The notes under the pieces: generated by a model | Seen by the model: the letters and a program-made list of their open reading frames with translations, nothing else | Database searches by the model: none | Told to the model about the DNA's origin: nothing | Position numbers and translations under genes: made by a program | Origin: Rhodococcoides corynebacterioides NBRC 14404 | GTDB lineage: Bacteria; Actinomycetota; Actinomycetes; Mycobacteriales; Mycobacteriaceae | Direction: 5' to 3' | Assembly: GCF_001894765.1 (NCBI RefSeq) | Contig: NZ_BCWV01000003.1 | Location: 795,679-859,678, forward strand | Length of the DNA: 64,000 bases | In this document: one piece after another, positions 29,888 through 38,450 of the stretch | How positions within the stretch are numbered: the first letter of the stretch is position 1 | Layout: each line of letters begins with the position of its first letter

Positions 29888-29960
29888 CGAGTTCTGCCAC
29901 ACGATCGGCCGCGAACCCGCCGATCCGCGGAATTCGCCGCGATCGTGTGGAGAAACTCGC
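29887..29960. terminator. Large imperfect hairpin between convergent genes
   Basis: Left arm 29887-29915 pairs with right arm 29933-29960 over about 26 positions with small bulges (both contain CCACACGATC or its complement). It starts at the stop codon of the dioxygenase gene and ends 13 bp before the DJ-1-like stop. It is suited to bidirectional termination. There is no U-tract, as is common in actinobacteria. Confidence 0.6.
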
Positions 29961-29972
29961 GCCTCGGGGGGG

Positions 29973-30674
29973 TCAGCTCAGAGCAGCCACCACCCGCTCG
30001 GCCAGCGGTGCGGTCGAGGCGGGATTCTGACCGGTGTAGACGGTGCGGTCCACCACCACGTGCGGCGACCACGCCTCGCCGGAGGAGAACGACGCGCCAC
30101 CCTCACGCAGCCGGGTCTCGAGCAGCCACGGCGCCTTGTCGGCGAGCCCGGCCTGCTCCTCCTCGGTGTTGGTGAAGCCGGTCAGCTCGTAGCCGGCGAA
30201 CGGCCACGAGCCGTCGTCCCGCGCCGCCGCGAGCAGCGCAGCGGGCGCGTGGCAGACCGCCGAGACCACCTTGCCGCTGTCGAGGAACTCGGTGACCAGC
30301 GAACCGAAGACCGGGGAGACCGCCAGATCCTCCATGGGACCGTGGCCGCCGGGGACGAACACCACGTCGAACGACGACGCCGTCTGGTCCTCGAGCTTCG
30401 CCGGCGCGGCGAGCACGTCGTCGATGTCGGCGAGGTACTGCTTCAGTTCCGCGACCTTGCTTTCGTCTCCGCCGTTGGCGTCCACGGCGAGCGAGCCCTG
30501 GTCGACGGTCGGGCGCACACCTCCGGGGGTGGCCACGACGACATCCCAGCCGGCCTCGACGAAGGTCCGGTGCGAGGCGACCAGTTCCTCCGCCCAATAG
30601 CCGGTGGGGTGCGTCGAACCGTCCTTCAGGGTCCAGTGGTCTGCGCCGGTCACCACGAACAGCAACGTCGTCAT
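29973..30674 (-). CDS. DJ-1/PfpI-superfamily protein (type 1 glutamine amidotransferase-like)
   Basis: A 233-residue cytosolic protein of the HchA/Hsp31-like branch. The nucleophile elbow is SAVCHAPAALL with Cys141-His142, Glu30 (GYWAEEL) is the likely acidic partner, and VFVPGGHGPMEDL is the oxyanion region. Family members act as glyoxalase III, deglycase or chaperone against electrophile stress. The ATG at 30674 has GAGGA 8 nt upstream. A much longer reading frame upstream has no start signal. It is a single gene, divergent from the 131-residue unknown gene. Confidence 0.85.
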   Translation of the reverse strand: MTTLLFVVTGADHWTLKDGSTHPTGYWAEELVASHRTFVEAGWDVVVATPGGVRPTVDQGSLAVDANGGDESKVAELKQYLADIDDVLAAPAKLEDQTASSFDVVFVPGGHGPMEDLAVSPVFGSLVTEFLDSGKVVSAVCHAPAALLAAARDDGSWPFAGYELTGFTNTEEEQAGLADKAPWLLETRLREGGASFSSGEAWSPHVVVDRTVYTGQNPASTAPLAERVVAALS

Positions 30675-30816
30675 GAGAAAAGTCCTCGATCCGGTGGAAG
30701 TCGACAGGGGATTGCACGTGTCGCATACCCGCAATCGGGTCGTGGGGAACGCAGGAGCGTCGTCGCACGTTGACCGGGGGAGAACGGCAGATCCCGATCC
30801 CCCCGAGAGGTGCACC

Positions 30817-31212
30817 ATGAGCGGCAACGGACAGTTCGGCTTCGATCCCGAGGACTTCGAGCGCGTCGCCCGCGAGGCGAGCGACGGCCTCCGTGACCTC
30901 CTGGGCCAGGCGATGCGGAACGCGAACACGGGCGGAAACCCCCTGGGGAACCTCGCGAGCATGTTCACGGCCACCGGTGCGCCGACTCCTGCCCCCGCCC
31001 CCGCGACCACCGGGGAGAAGGGCGACGGCGTGTGGGTGATCTACACGATCGACGACGACGGTTCGGCCGGCATCGACCAGGTCTTCGCCACCGAGCTCGA
31101 CGCGCTGCGGGCGCACCGGGACAACGTCGATCCCCGTCGTAAGGTGCGCTTCCTTCCCTACGGCGTCTCGGTGGGCGTGCTCGCCGCGGGGATCGACCCG
31201 ACCGCGGACTGA
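30817..31212 (+). CDS. Uncharacterised two-part protein
   Basis: A 131-residue protein I do not recognise. The first half (residues 1-55) is helical and polar (FGFDPEDFERVAREASDGL). A Pro/Ala linker (PTPAPAPATT) follows, and a compact second half reads GVWVIYTIDDDGSAGIDQVF then RKVRFLPYGVSVG, probably an alpha/beta fold of about 60 residues. There is no signal peptide and no transmembrane segment. The ATG has GAGAGG 6 nt upstream. Its 3' end overlaps the convergent membrane-protein gene by 55 nt. Function is unknown. Confidence 0.75.
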   Translation: MSGNGQFGFDPEDFERVAREASDGLRDLLGQAMRNANTGGNPLGNLASMFTATGAPTPAPAPATTGEKGDGVWVIYTIDDDGSAGIDQVFATELDALRAHRDNVDPRRKVRFLPYGVSVGVLAAGIDPTAD

Positions 31213-31814
31213 GACCTCCGAGCCGGTCGGCCCATCAGCCACACCGAGAGCTGAACCAGAGGGCCGATCGCCACCGCGTAGAGCACGGTGCCCACACCGA
31301 CGGTGCCGCCGAGGAGCCAGCCGACCGCGAGCACCGACACCTCGATGCCCGTGCGGATGACCCGAACGGACCACCCGGTGCGCCCCACGATGCCCGTCAT
31401 GAGGCCGTCGCGCGGTCCCGGACCCATGCCCGCCGAGATGTACATCGCGGTGGCGACGCCGTTGAGGACGACACCGCCGACCAGCAGCGCCGAGCGCACC
31501 GGGAGCGACGCGTCGTGGGGCAGCCACGCCGAGGCCAGGTCGACGGACACGGCGATGACCAGGATGTTCGCGACGGTGCCGACGCCAGGACGCTGCCGCA
31601 GCGGGATCCACAGCAGGAGAACGACGGCACCCACGCAGGCGGTGATCGTCCCGAAGCTGGCGCCGGTGCGGTGCGCGAGACCCTGGTGCAGCACGTCCCA
31701 CGGGTTCAGTCCGAGCCCACCGGCGATCATCATCGCCATCGAGAATCCGTACAGGAACAGTCCGACGAACAGGCGCGCCAGGCGAGTCGACAACGACCCG
31801 GTCGAGATGTGCAT
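31158..31814 (-). CDS. YczE/YitT-type integral membrane protein
   Basis: A 218-residue protein with about five or six hydrophobic segments. The first conserved block is FLYGFSMAMMIAGGLGLNPWDVLHQGLA and the second ISAGMGPGPRDGLMTGIVGRTG (written as FLYGFSMAMMIAGGLG, NPWDVLHQGLA, GMGPGPRDGLMTG). This fits the YczE/YyaS/YitT family, often controlled by a neighbouring MocR-type regulator (YczR). No such gene is here, but a repeat pattern that could be its site lies upstream. Transport substrate unknown. The ATG at 31814 was preferred to upstream readings that enter the regulatory region. Confidence 0.82.
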   Translation of the reverse strand: MHISTGSLSTRLARLFVGLFLYGFSMAMMIAGGLGLNPWDVLHQGLAHRTGASFGTITACVGAVVLLLWIPLRQRPGVGTVANILVIAVSVDLASAWLPHDASLPVRSALLVGGVVLNGVATAMYISAGMGPGPRDGLMTGIVGRTGWSVRVIRTGIEVSVLAVGWLLGGTVGVGTVLYAVAIGPLVQLSVWLMGRPARRSQSAVGSIPAASTPTETP

Positions 31815-31847
31815 ACCGCCCAGTGTCGACCGCGTCGACCGTCCCGT

Positions 31848-31887
31848 GTGCAGTCCACCCGCCGAGAGTGGACCGGTGCTGTGCAGT
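31848..31887 (-). promoter_or_regulatory. Possible MocR-type operator for the YczE-like gene
   Basis: Direct repeats GTGCAGT (31848-31854 and 31881-31887) flank an inverted pair GTCCAC/GTGGAC (31853-31858 and 31868-31873). Direct plus inverted repeats upstream of yczE genes are described for MocR regulators of the YczR group. The link is an inference from arrangement only. Confidence 0.35.
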
Positions 31888-31933
31888 GATGAATACTGTG
31901 CGGGACCACAACGGCTGAGCTGGGAACGATTCA

Positions 31934-31951
31934 CCCGTCACCACTGACGGG
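31934..31951 (+). other. Hairpin in the leader of the diguanylate cyclase gene
   Basis: CCCGTCA-CCAC-TGACGGG, a 7-bp stem with a 4-nt loop, lies 38 bp before the ATG. It does not match a known c-di-GMP riboswitch core. Confidence 0.4.
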
Positions 31952-31989
31952 CGGGTACCGGGGGTTCCTTCTCGATCGAAGGACTCCCG

Positions 31990-33387
31990 ATGCCTGCGCC
32001 GAAGGTGCCGCTACCGCCCCTACCGCGATCGATTCTCGATCCCGCGTCGGTGGCCGTCGTCGTCTTCCTGGTCGCCCTCCTCGGAATCCACACCCGGCCT
32101 CCCGGTCTCCTGGCGTCGATCTGGTTCGCCAACGCCGTCGCGCTCGCCCTCGTCGTCCGCTGGCCGCGGCACCTCCGCGCGTCGTCGGTGTTCGCCCTGT
32201 TCGTCGGATGCGTGGCCGCGGATCTCGTGAGCGGAACCGAGCCCTACGCCGCCGCCGTGCTCAACACCGCCAACGCGGTCGGCGTCGTCGCCGGGGCCCT
32301 GACCATCCGCTGGCGCCGCCCCGAGCCACTCCTGCTGACCGGCTCGACCGCGTTCGCTCGGCTCTCGATCGGGATCGTCGTGGCCTCGGCCGTGTCGGCC
32401 ACCGTCGCGACCTGCCTCTCGGGACTACTGGTCGACGTGACGCCCGCCGTGTCCCCCACGGCATGGTTCGCGTCCGAGTTCGTCAGCTATCTCCTGCTCA
32501 CCACGATCCTGCTGTCCGTCCGAGCCGGCGGTCCGTGGCGCCCGCCCACGCCGCGCTACTTCGACTCGGTCCCCTGGACGGTGGCCGTTCCGGTTCTCGT
32601 CGCCGTCACGCTCATGATCGCGGGCATGATCGCCGACGGTCCGCTGCTGGTCGCACTTCCCCTCCCTGCGCTGCTCTGGTGCGCCACCCGAATTCCGTTG
32701 TCCGGGACCGCCCTGCTCACCGCGTGCTGGGCGGGGTGGAACCTGCTGATCGCCGGGCGGGTGGGGGTGCTGGGCACCGGAGAGGCCACGCAGAGTCCCG
32801 TCGCCACCCTGTCGGTCGCGTTGGTCGCGCTCGGCCCGCTGCTCGTCGCGGCGGTGACGCTGGACCGGATGGCGGTGCAGAACAAACTGCACGAGGACCT
32901 CGAGTACGACAGCCTCACCGGCACCCTGTCGCGCGCGGCGTTCCTGCGCCGCAGTCAGCGGCGGCTCAACACCCTCGTCGACGGGTCACAGCCCGTCGCG
33001 CTGCTCATGCTCGACCTCGACGACTTCAAGACGATCAACGACACCATGGGACACGCGGCGGGGGACATCGCCCTGGTTCGCTCCGCCGGCTGCATCCTCT
33101 CCGCCCTGCCCCACGGCGCCGTCGCCGGACGCATCGGCGGTGAGGAGTTCGCCGTCCTGCTCCCGATGGCCGACCACGAGGACGCCACCGCCGTCGCCGA
33201 CACGATCCGCCGCGATCACGAACGCCTGCATCTGCTGAGCACCCGCACCGCCACGGTGAGCATCGGGCTCGCGTGGGCACCCGCCGCGCCGGCGTCGGTG
33301 TCCCCGCTGCTCGACACCGCCGACCGCGCGCTCTACGACGCCAAGCGCGGCGGCCGCAACACCGTCGTCGCCGTGACCCTGGCCTGA
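31990..33387 (+). CDS. Membrane diguanylate cyclase (MASE1-like + GGDEF)
   Basis: A 465-residue protein. About eight N-terminal transmembrane helices (residues 20-290) resemble MASE1-type sensors. A GGDEF domain follows (300-465): DSLTGTLSRAAF at 307, metal-binding LDLDDFKTIN near 341, and the active-site GGEEF at 383-387, so two GTP should be condensed to c-di-GMP. The upstream RxxD inhibitory site is not evident. No EAL domain is present. The ATG has GAAGGA 8 nt upstream. The signal sensed by the membrane part is unknown. Confidence 0.9.
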   Translation: MPAPKVPLPPLPRSILDPASVAVVVFLVALLGIHTRPPGLLASIWFANAVALALVVRWPRHLRASSVFALFVGCVAADLVSGTEPYAAAVLNTANAVGVVAGALTIRWRRPEPLLLTGSTAFARLSIGIVVASAVSATVATCLSGLLVDVTPAVSPTAWFASEFVSYLLLTTILLSVRAGGPWRPPTPRYFDSVPWTVAVPVLVAVTLMIAGMIADGPLLVALPLPALLWCATRIPLSGTALLTACWAGWNLLIAGRVGVLGTGEATQSPVATLSVALVALGPLLVAAVTLDRMAVQNKLHEDLEYDSLTGTLSRAAFLRRSQRRLNTLVDGSQPVALLMLDLDDFKTINDTMGHAAGDIALVRSAGCILSALPHGAVAGRIGGEEFAVLLPMADHEDATAVADTIRRDHERLHLLSTRTATVSIGLAWAPAAPASVSPLLDTADRALYDAKRGGRNTVVAVTLA

Positions 33388-33399
33388 CGCGAACCGCAC

Positions 33400-33405
33400 T
33401 ACGCT
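33400..33405 (+). promoter_or_regulatory. -10 element of a leaderless promoter (yjbR-like gene)
   Basis: TACGCT ends 6 nt before the ATG at 33412, without a ribosome site. Confidence 0.45.
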
Positions 33406-33411
33406 GCGGTC

Positions 33412-33849
33412 ATGGCCGAGTGGGACGACGTCCGCCGGATCGCGCTGTCGCTGCCGGAGACCGACGAGCACGCCTCGTACGGTGGCGCGCCCGCGTGGCG
33501 GGTGAAGGGCAAGTCGTTCGTCTGGGACCGCCCGCTCGGCGCCGCGGATCTCGACGAACTCGGCGACGACGCCCCGACCGGTCCCGTGCTCGGCGCCCGC
33601 GTCGCCGACGAGGGCGAGAAGCGGGCTCTGATCGCCGAGAACCCCACGGTGTTCTTCACCGTCTCGCACTTCGACGGCTACGCGGCGGTCCTGCTGCGCC
33701 TCGACGCGGTGTCCCCGACCCTCCTGCGCGAGGTCGTCGTGGAGGCCTGGCTGGTGCGCGCACCCGTCCGGCTACGCCGCGAGCACGAGGAGACGCTCGT
33801 GCGCAGCCTCGCTAGCGGTCGAACGCGAGAACCGCCTCCTCCAGAGTGA
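33412..33849 (+). CDS. MmcQ/YjbR family protein
   Basis: A 145-residue protein of the CyaY-like fold MmcQ/YjbR family. It has LSLPETDEHASYGGAPAWRVKGKSFVW (shown in part as LPETDEHASYGG and WRVKGKSFVW) and the C-terminal VVVEAWLVRAPVRLR. Members are called DNA-binding by structural analogy, and the biological role is not settled. The last 38 nt overlap the convergent cysteine hydrolase gene. The extra C-terminal tail (after LVRSLASGR) is specific to this copy. Confidence 0.85.
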   Translation: MAEWDDVRRIALSLPETDEHASYGGAPAWRVKGKSFVWDRPLGAADLDELGDDAPTGPVLGARVADEGEKRALIAENPTVFFTVSHFDGYAAVLLRLDAVSPTLLREVVVEAWLVRAPVRLRREHEETLVRSLASGRTREPPPPE

Positions 33850-34432
33850 TCACGTCCGCGTACTTGGCGCGCAGGTCGAGCAGATTCGCCTCGTGCATCC
33901 CGCCCGCCCGGTCACCGCACGCGTCGGCGACCACGCGCGGCCGGAACCCGTGCTGCAGGGCGTCGGTCGCACTCGCGCGCACACAACCGCTGGTGGTGAG
34001 CCCGCAGAGGTACAGGGTGTCGACGCCGTCCGCGGTCAGCGTGGCCGCGAGCGACGTGCCGAAGAACGCACTCGCGTACTGCTTGGTCACCACCACCTCG
34101 CCGGGAAGCGGGGCGGGCTCGGCCGGGAACTCGGCCAGTGCCGACCCCTCCTCGAACACGCTGAGCGACGGTATCTTTCGCGTGAACAGACCGCCGTCGA
34201 CCCCTCCCTTGCCGTAGCTCACCCGCGTGAAGACGACGGGCACGTCGCGGGCCCGTGCAGCCTCCACCAGGCGTGCCGCCGCGGCCACCGCGTCGTCCAC
34301 CGGCGCCCGCATCGGCGACGAGTCCACCAGGTACGCCTGGACGACGTCGATCACCAGCACCGCCGCGCGTCGGCCCGGCCCCAGCTCGCCACCGAAGCCC
34401 GACGCGCGGTAGGACTCCATCGGCTCGCTCAC
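33812..34432 (-). CDS. Cysteine hydrolase, isochorismatase-like (N-carbamoylsarcosine amidase type)
   Basis: A 206-residue enzyme with the family triad Asp29 (VLVIDVVQ), Lys117 (VVVTKQYAS) and Cys150 (CGLTTSGCVRAS). The TTSGCVRASATDALQHGF segment resembles N-carbamoylsarcosine amidohydrolase more than true isochorismatases. It hydrolyses C-N bonds of ureido or amide compounds. The GTG at 34432 overlaps the hyuB stop by 4 nt (GTGA), so it is the last gene of the catabolic operon. A shorter ATG start (34420) is possible. Confidence 0.85.
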   Translation of the reverse strand: MSEPMESYRASGFGGELGPGRRAAVLVIDVVQAYLVDSSPMRAPVDDAVAAAARLVEAARARDVPVVFTRVSYGKGGVDGGLFTRKIPSLSVFEEGSALAEFPAEPAPLPGEVVVTKQYASAFFGTSLAATLTADGVDTLYLCGLTTSGCVRASATDALQHGFRPRVVADACGDRAGGMHEANLLDLRAKYADVITLEEAVLAFDR

Positions 34433-36318
34433 GCGCGCACTGCTTTTCGCACGTTCACCGGCGGACGCGGGGCGGGCAGACCCGTCTCCTCCTCGCAGCG
34501 GGCGAGGATCTCGGCGATGTCCGGCCCCTTGTCGAAGACGGTGGTCTCGCCGCGTGCCTCGACCAGCTCGGCACGACGCGCCGTGGTCGCCTCGACGTCG
34601 ACCGTGCCGGCCGCGTCGCACACGACGCCGTAGCCCGACGCCGCCCCGGCCGGTGTGATCAGACCGCGACGGACCTCGAGGGCGACGAGCTCCGGGTCCC
34701 GTTCGGTGGGGTCGCCCCACCCGCCGCCGCCCCACGTCACGAAGTGCAGGACGTCGCCCCGCGCCACCGGGACGTCGTGCACCTTGCTCGCCAGGATCTC
34801 GGTGGTGCCGTCGGCGCGCTCGATCCACTTGCGCCCGCGCGCACCGGGTTTGCCGCCGTTGACGCCCCACGGGTAGGTGAGCCAGCGGTCGTCGTGGATC
34901 GCGATGGTGCCCGGCTCCTCGAACCGGTACGCCACGTCGACACCGTTGCCGCCGCGGTGCAGACCCGCACCGCCGGTGTCGGCGATGGTCTCCCACCGCT
35001 CGATCCGCAACGGGTAGTAGGACTCCAGGTACTCGCACGGGATGTTGACGAACGACGGCCACAGCGAATGCCCGTCCGGACCGTCGCCCATCGGACGGCC
35101 GGGAATCCCGCCGAATCCGATGGAGTACAGCTGGAACCACTCGCCGTCGCGCGCCCCACCGTCGTAGTGACCGGAGTACATGAAGTGCGGGGACGACGAG
35201 AAGCCGGCCGCGTTGAGGATGCTCGGATTGTTCTTGCCGAGCAGCCCGCCGAACAGGTCGAAGACGCGCCCGATGCCGTGGTTGCGGCCGTTGAGCGCCG
35301 CCGGGTACCGGGGTTTCCAGAACGAGTCCTCCGGGATCGTGACGTCGATCAGCGGATAGAAGCCGTCGTTCCACAGGATCTGGGGATCGGCGACGGTGAT
35401 CACGTAGATGCCGAAGAACATCCGCACGAGGTTCTCGTTGATGAAGTAGTTGATCGGCCCGACGGCCTGCGGTGCGTTCTTCGAGAAGTCGAGGTGGATC
35501 TTCTCACCGTGCCGGGTCAGCTCGATGGTGAGTTCGTAGGGGCCGTAACCACATCCGTCGTCGCAGATGAAATCGGAGAACTCGATCGTCTCCCCGTCGA
35601 CGAACAGCGTGGCCAGCAACACCTTCATCGCCTGGTAGTTCCGCTCGAGCAGAGCGTCGAGGGCGGAGAGGTAGACGTCGACCCCGAACCGGTCGCACAG
35701 CTCGACGATGCGCCGGGCGGCGGTGCTGCAGGCCGCGACGAGTCCGTTGAGGTCCGCGCGGTTCCAATCGGGCTTGCGCACCTGGTTGAGGATGATGTCG
35801 AGCGCGGTGTCGTTCATCTCGCCGCCGCTGTAGAGCTTGAACGGCGGAATGATCACGCCCTCTTCGTAGATCGTGTGCGCGTCGGTCGGCATGGACGACG
35901 GCGTCTTGCCGCCCACGTCGGACATGTGGCCGAACATCGACGACCAGCCGACCACCCGGCCGCTGTGGAAGATCGGCATGACGATCAGCCAGTCGTTGGC
36001 GTGGCTGATCGCGGCGCCGCACGCGTACGGGTCGGAGGTGAGCAGGATGTCGCCCTCGCCGACGGTGCCGTCGAAGTTGTCCAGGAAGTCCGGGACGGAC
36101 AGCCCGAACTGGCCGACGACCATCTTGCCGCTGGGGTCGGCGATGAGTGGGAACTCGTCGTGCTGTTCCCGGATGCCGGGGGAGAGCGCGGTCCGGAAGA
36201 GGACCTCGTCCATCTCCGCGCGGGCGTTGCGCAGCGCGTTCTCGATGATGTCGAGGGTGATGGGATCGACGGGAACGGTGGTGAACGGAGTCTGCGAGGT
36301 CTCGACGATGGTGGCCAT
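34429..36318 (-). CDS. hyuB: Hydantoinase B/oxoprolinase family subunit
   Basis: A 629-residue HyuB-type subunit. It opens DPITLDIIENALRNARAEMDEVLFRTALSP, as expected (DPITLDIIENAL), and contains GGAAISHANDWLIVMPIF-like and GKNNPSILNAAGF segments. With HyuA it forms an ATP-dependent enzyme that opens lactam or hydantoin rings, or in relatives carboxylates ketones. The ATG at 36318 has GGAGCAACC upstream. It lies 27 bp after hyuA. Substrate unknown. The neighbouring amidase hints at hydantoins (inference). Confidence 0.9.
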   Translation of the reverse strand: MATIVETSQTPFTTVPVDPITLDIIENALRNARAEMDEVLFRTALSPGIREQHDEFPLIADPSGKMVVGQFGLSVPDFLDNFDGTVGEGDILLTSDPYACGAAISHANDWLIVMPIFHSGRVVGWSSMFGHMSDVGGKTPSSMPTDAHTIYEEGVIIPPFKLYSGGEMNDTALDIILNQVRKPDWNRADLNGLVAACSTAARRIVELCDRFGVDVYLSALDALLERNYQAMKVLLATLFVDGETIEFSDFICDDGCGYGPYELTIELTRHGEKIHLDFSKNAPQAVGPINYFINENLVRMFFGIYVITVADPQILWNDGFYPLIDVTIPEDSFWKPRYPAALNGRNHGIGRVFDLFGGLLGKNNPSILNAAGFSSSPHFMYSGHYDGGARDGEWFQLYSIGFGGIPGRPMGDGPDGHSLWPSFVNIPCEYLESYYPLRIERWETIADTGGAGLHRGGNGVDVAYRFEEPGTIAIHDDRWLTYPWGVNGGKPGARGRKWIERADGTTEILASKVHDVPVARGDVLHFVTWGGGGWGDPTERDPELVALEVRRGLITPAGAASGYGVVCDAAGTVDVEATTARRAELVEARGETTVFDKGPDIAEILARCEEETGLPAPRPPVNVRKAVRA

Positions 36319-36345
36319 GGTGGTTGCTCCTGATCGGGTTGCGAC

Positions 36346-38418
36346 TCAGCGCGATTCGGGTCCGGCGTGATCCACCGGGGCGAGGAGAAGGCTGCCGCTG
36401 GGATGCACGGTGGCGGCGTGTCCGGACAGGACCAGGGTGGTCGAGTCCATCTCGGTGATCACGGCGGGCCCCGTGACGACGTGCCCGGCGAGCAGGCGTG
36501 TGCGGTCGTGCACGGGGGCGGTCACGAACTCCCCGTCCATCCAGACTTCGGTGGTGGACACCGGTTCCGGGTCACCGGTGGCCTCGGCCAGCGGGGCCAC
36601 CGTGACGTCCGGTCGCGGCCCGCTGACCGTGACGCGGAGATTGATCACCTCGCGCTCGTTCTTCAACAGGAACGAGAAGAGCCGCTGATGCTCGGTGTCG
36701 AAGGACTCACCGAGTGTGCTCAGCAGTCCCGGACCGTTCAGCGCGGCCGCGTCGACATCGACCGGGATCTCGAAACCCTGGCCCTGATAGCGCAGATCGA
36801 CCTGGTACTTCGCCGTCTGCTGCTCGGGTGGCACACCCTCCGCCGAGAGCCGCTGCGCCGCCGTCTCGGCGAGATCGCGCAACGCGCTCGACAGGTCGTC
36901 GTCGGTGAGGTCGGCGAACGCGCGAATCATGGTGCGGGCACTCTCGTCCCGCACACACGTCGTCGCATCGCCGTAGGCGCAGAGCACGCCCGGGGACGGC
37001 GGCACGATCACCGGCCACGAGCCGGTGAGGCGACCGAGCGCGTTGGCGTGCAGCGGACCGGCGCCGCCGAACGACACCAAGGCGAAGTCACGGGGGTCGT
37101 ACCCCTGCTGCACACTCACCAGACGCAGGGCACCGAACATGTTCTCGTTGACGATGTCGACGATGCCCGACGCCGCGGCCTCGGGGCTCTCCAGGCCCAT
37201 CGCGTCGGCGATGGTGGCGACGGCACGGCGGCTGGCCTCGACGTCGAGAGCGACCTCGCCGCCCGCGAGCGCACTCGGCAGGTATCCCAGTACGACGTTG
37301 GCGTCGGTCACCGTGGGCGCGGTCCCGCCGTTCCCGTAGGCGGCGGGGCCGGGATCGGCGCCCGCCGACTGCGGTCCGACGCGCAGCGCCTTCGTCAGTT
37401 CCGGGACGTGGGCGATCGAGCCGCCGCCCGCGCCGACGGTCCGCACGTCGACGCTGGTCGCCCGGACCGCCAGATCACCGACCTTCGTCTCCCGTCCGAT
37501 CCGCGGCTCGCCGCCGAGCACCAGCGCGACGTCCGTGGACGTGCCGCCCATGTCGAAGGTGAGGAAGTCGGTGTACCCGGCCTGCTCGGCGAACCACACG
37601 GCGCCCGTCACGCCGCCCGCCGGACCCGAGAGCAACAGGGACACCGGGTCTTCCGCGGCCTTGGCGGACTGCACCAGGCCGCCGTCGCTGCGCAGGATCG
37701 ACAGGGGAGCGGTGATGCCGCGGTCCTGGAGCGAGCTGTCCAGGTTGCGGACGTAGCGCGAGACCTCGGGCTGGACATAGCTGTTGGCGACGGTGGTGAG
37801 CGTGCGCTCGTACTCCCGCATCTCGGGCAGGACGTGGCTGGACAGCGACACCGGGATGCCCGGCAGTTCCTCCGCCGCCCAGGCTGCCACCTGCTTCTCG
37901 TGGGCGTCGTTGGCGTAGGCGTTGATGAGCGAGACGGTCAGGGCCTCGATGCCGGCGCCCGCGAGGGTGCGCAGCTGCGCCCGCGCCTGCTGCTCGTCGA
38001 GGGCGGTCACCTCGCTGCCGTCGGCGGCGATGCGGCCGACTACCTCGACCGTGTTCTCCAGTGCCGCCAGGGGTTCGGGCTTCGGCCAGATGATCCAGCC
38101 GGCCAGTCCGCCCGGCACGAACGATCTGGCGATCTGCAGGACCTGGCGGAAGCCGTCGGTGGTGACCAGACCCACCCGCGCGCCGCGACCCTCGAGGATC
38201 GCGTTGGTGGCGACGGTGGTGCCGTGCAGCACCTGGCCGACGTCCGACGGGTCGATCCCCGCCTCGTCGCACACCTTGGCGATGCCGTTCAGGACGCCGA
38301 TGGATTGATCCGACGGTGTCGAGGCCGTCTTGGCGCGGTAGGTGGTGCCGGTGGATTCTTCGAGCAGGAGCACGTCGGTGAAGGTGCCGCCGACGTCGAC
38401 GCCGAGTCGATAGCGCAT
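36346..38418 (-). CDS. hyuA: Hydantoinase A/oxoprolinase family subunit
   Basis: A 690-residue HyuA-type subunit of the actin/ASKHA-like ATPase fold. Phosphate-binding loops are GVDVGGTFTDVLLLEE at the N-terminus and TFDMGGTSTDVALVLGG mid-protein. LHGTTVATNAILEGRGARVG and VSFGGAGPLHANAL are further signatures. It partners HyuB, which follows. The ATG at 38418 with GGGAG upstream is chosen, and a longer reading into the CoA-transferase gene is a shadow. Confidence 0.92.
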   Translation of the reverse strand: MRYRLGVDVGGTFTDVLLLEESTGTTYRAKTASTPSDQSIGVLNGIAKVCDEAGIDPSDVGQVLHGTTVATNAILEGRGARVGLVTTDGFRQVLQIARSFVPGGLAGWIIWPKPEPLAALENTVEVVGRIAADGSEVTALDEQQARAQLRTLAGAGIEALTVSLINAYANDAHEKQVAAWAAEELPGIPVSLSSHVLPEMREYERTLTTVANSYVQPEVSRYVRNLDSSLQDRGITAPLSILRSDGGLVQSAKAAEDPVSLLLSGPAGGVTGAVWFAEQAGYTDFLTFDMGGTSTDVALVLGGEPRIGRETKVGDLAVRATSVDVRTVGAGGGSIAHVPELTKALRVGPQSAGADPGPAAYGNGGTAPTVTDANVVLGYLPSALAGGEVALDVEASRRAVATIADAMGLESPEAAASGIVDIVNENMFGALRLVSVQQGYDPRDFALVSFGGAGPLHANALGRLTGSWPVIVPPSPGVLCAYGDATTCVRDESARTMIRAFADLTDDDLSSALRDLAETAAQRLSAEGVPPEQQTAKYQVDLRYQGQGFEIPVDVDAAALNGPGLLSTLGESFDTEHQRLFSFLLKNEREVINLRVTVSGPRPDVTVAPLAEATGDPEPVSTTEVWMDGEFVTAPVHDRTRLLAGHVVTGPAVITEMDSTTLVLSGHAATVHPSGSLLLAPVDHAGPESR

Positions 38419-38450
38419 GGGGGTTCTCCCGGTTTCCGGTCTCGGGGTGG

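Noticed and set aside
31934..31951. c-di-GMP riboswitch before the GGDEF gene
   Set aside because: Only a simple 7-bp hairpin is present, and the conserved GEMM core is missing.
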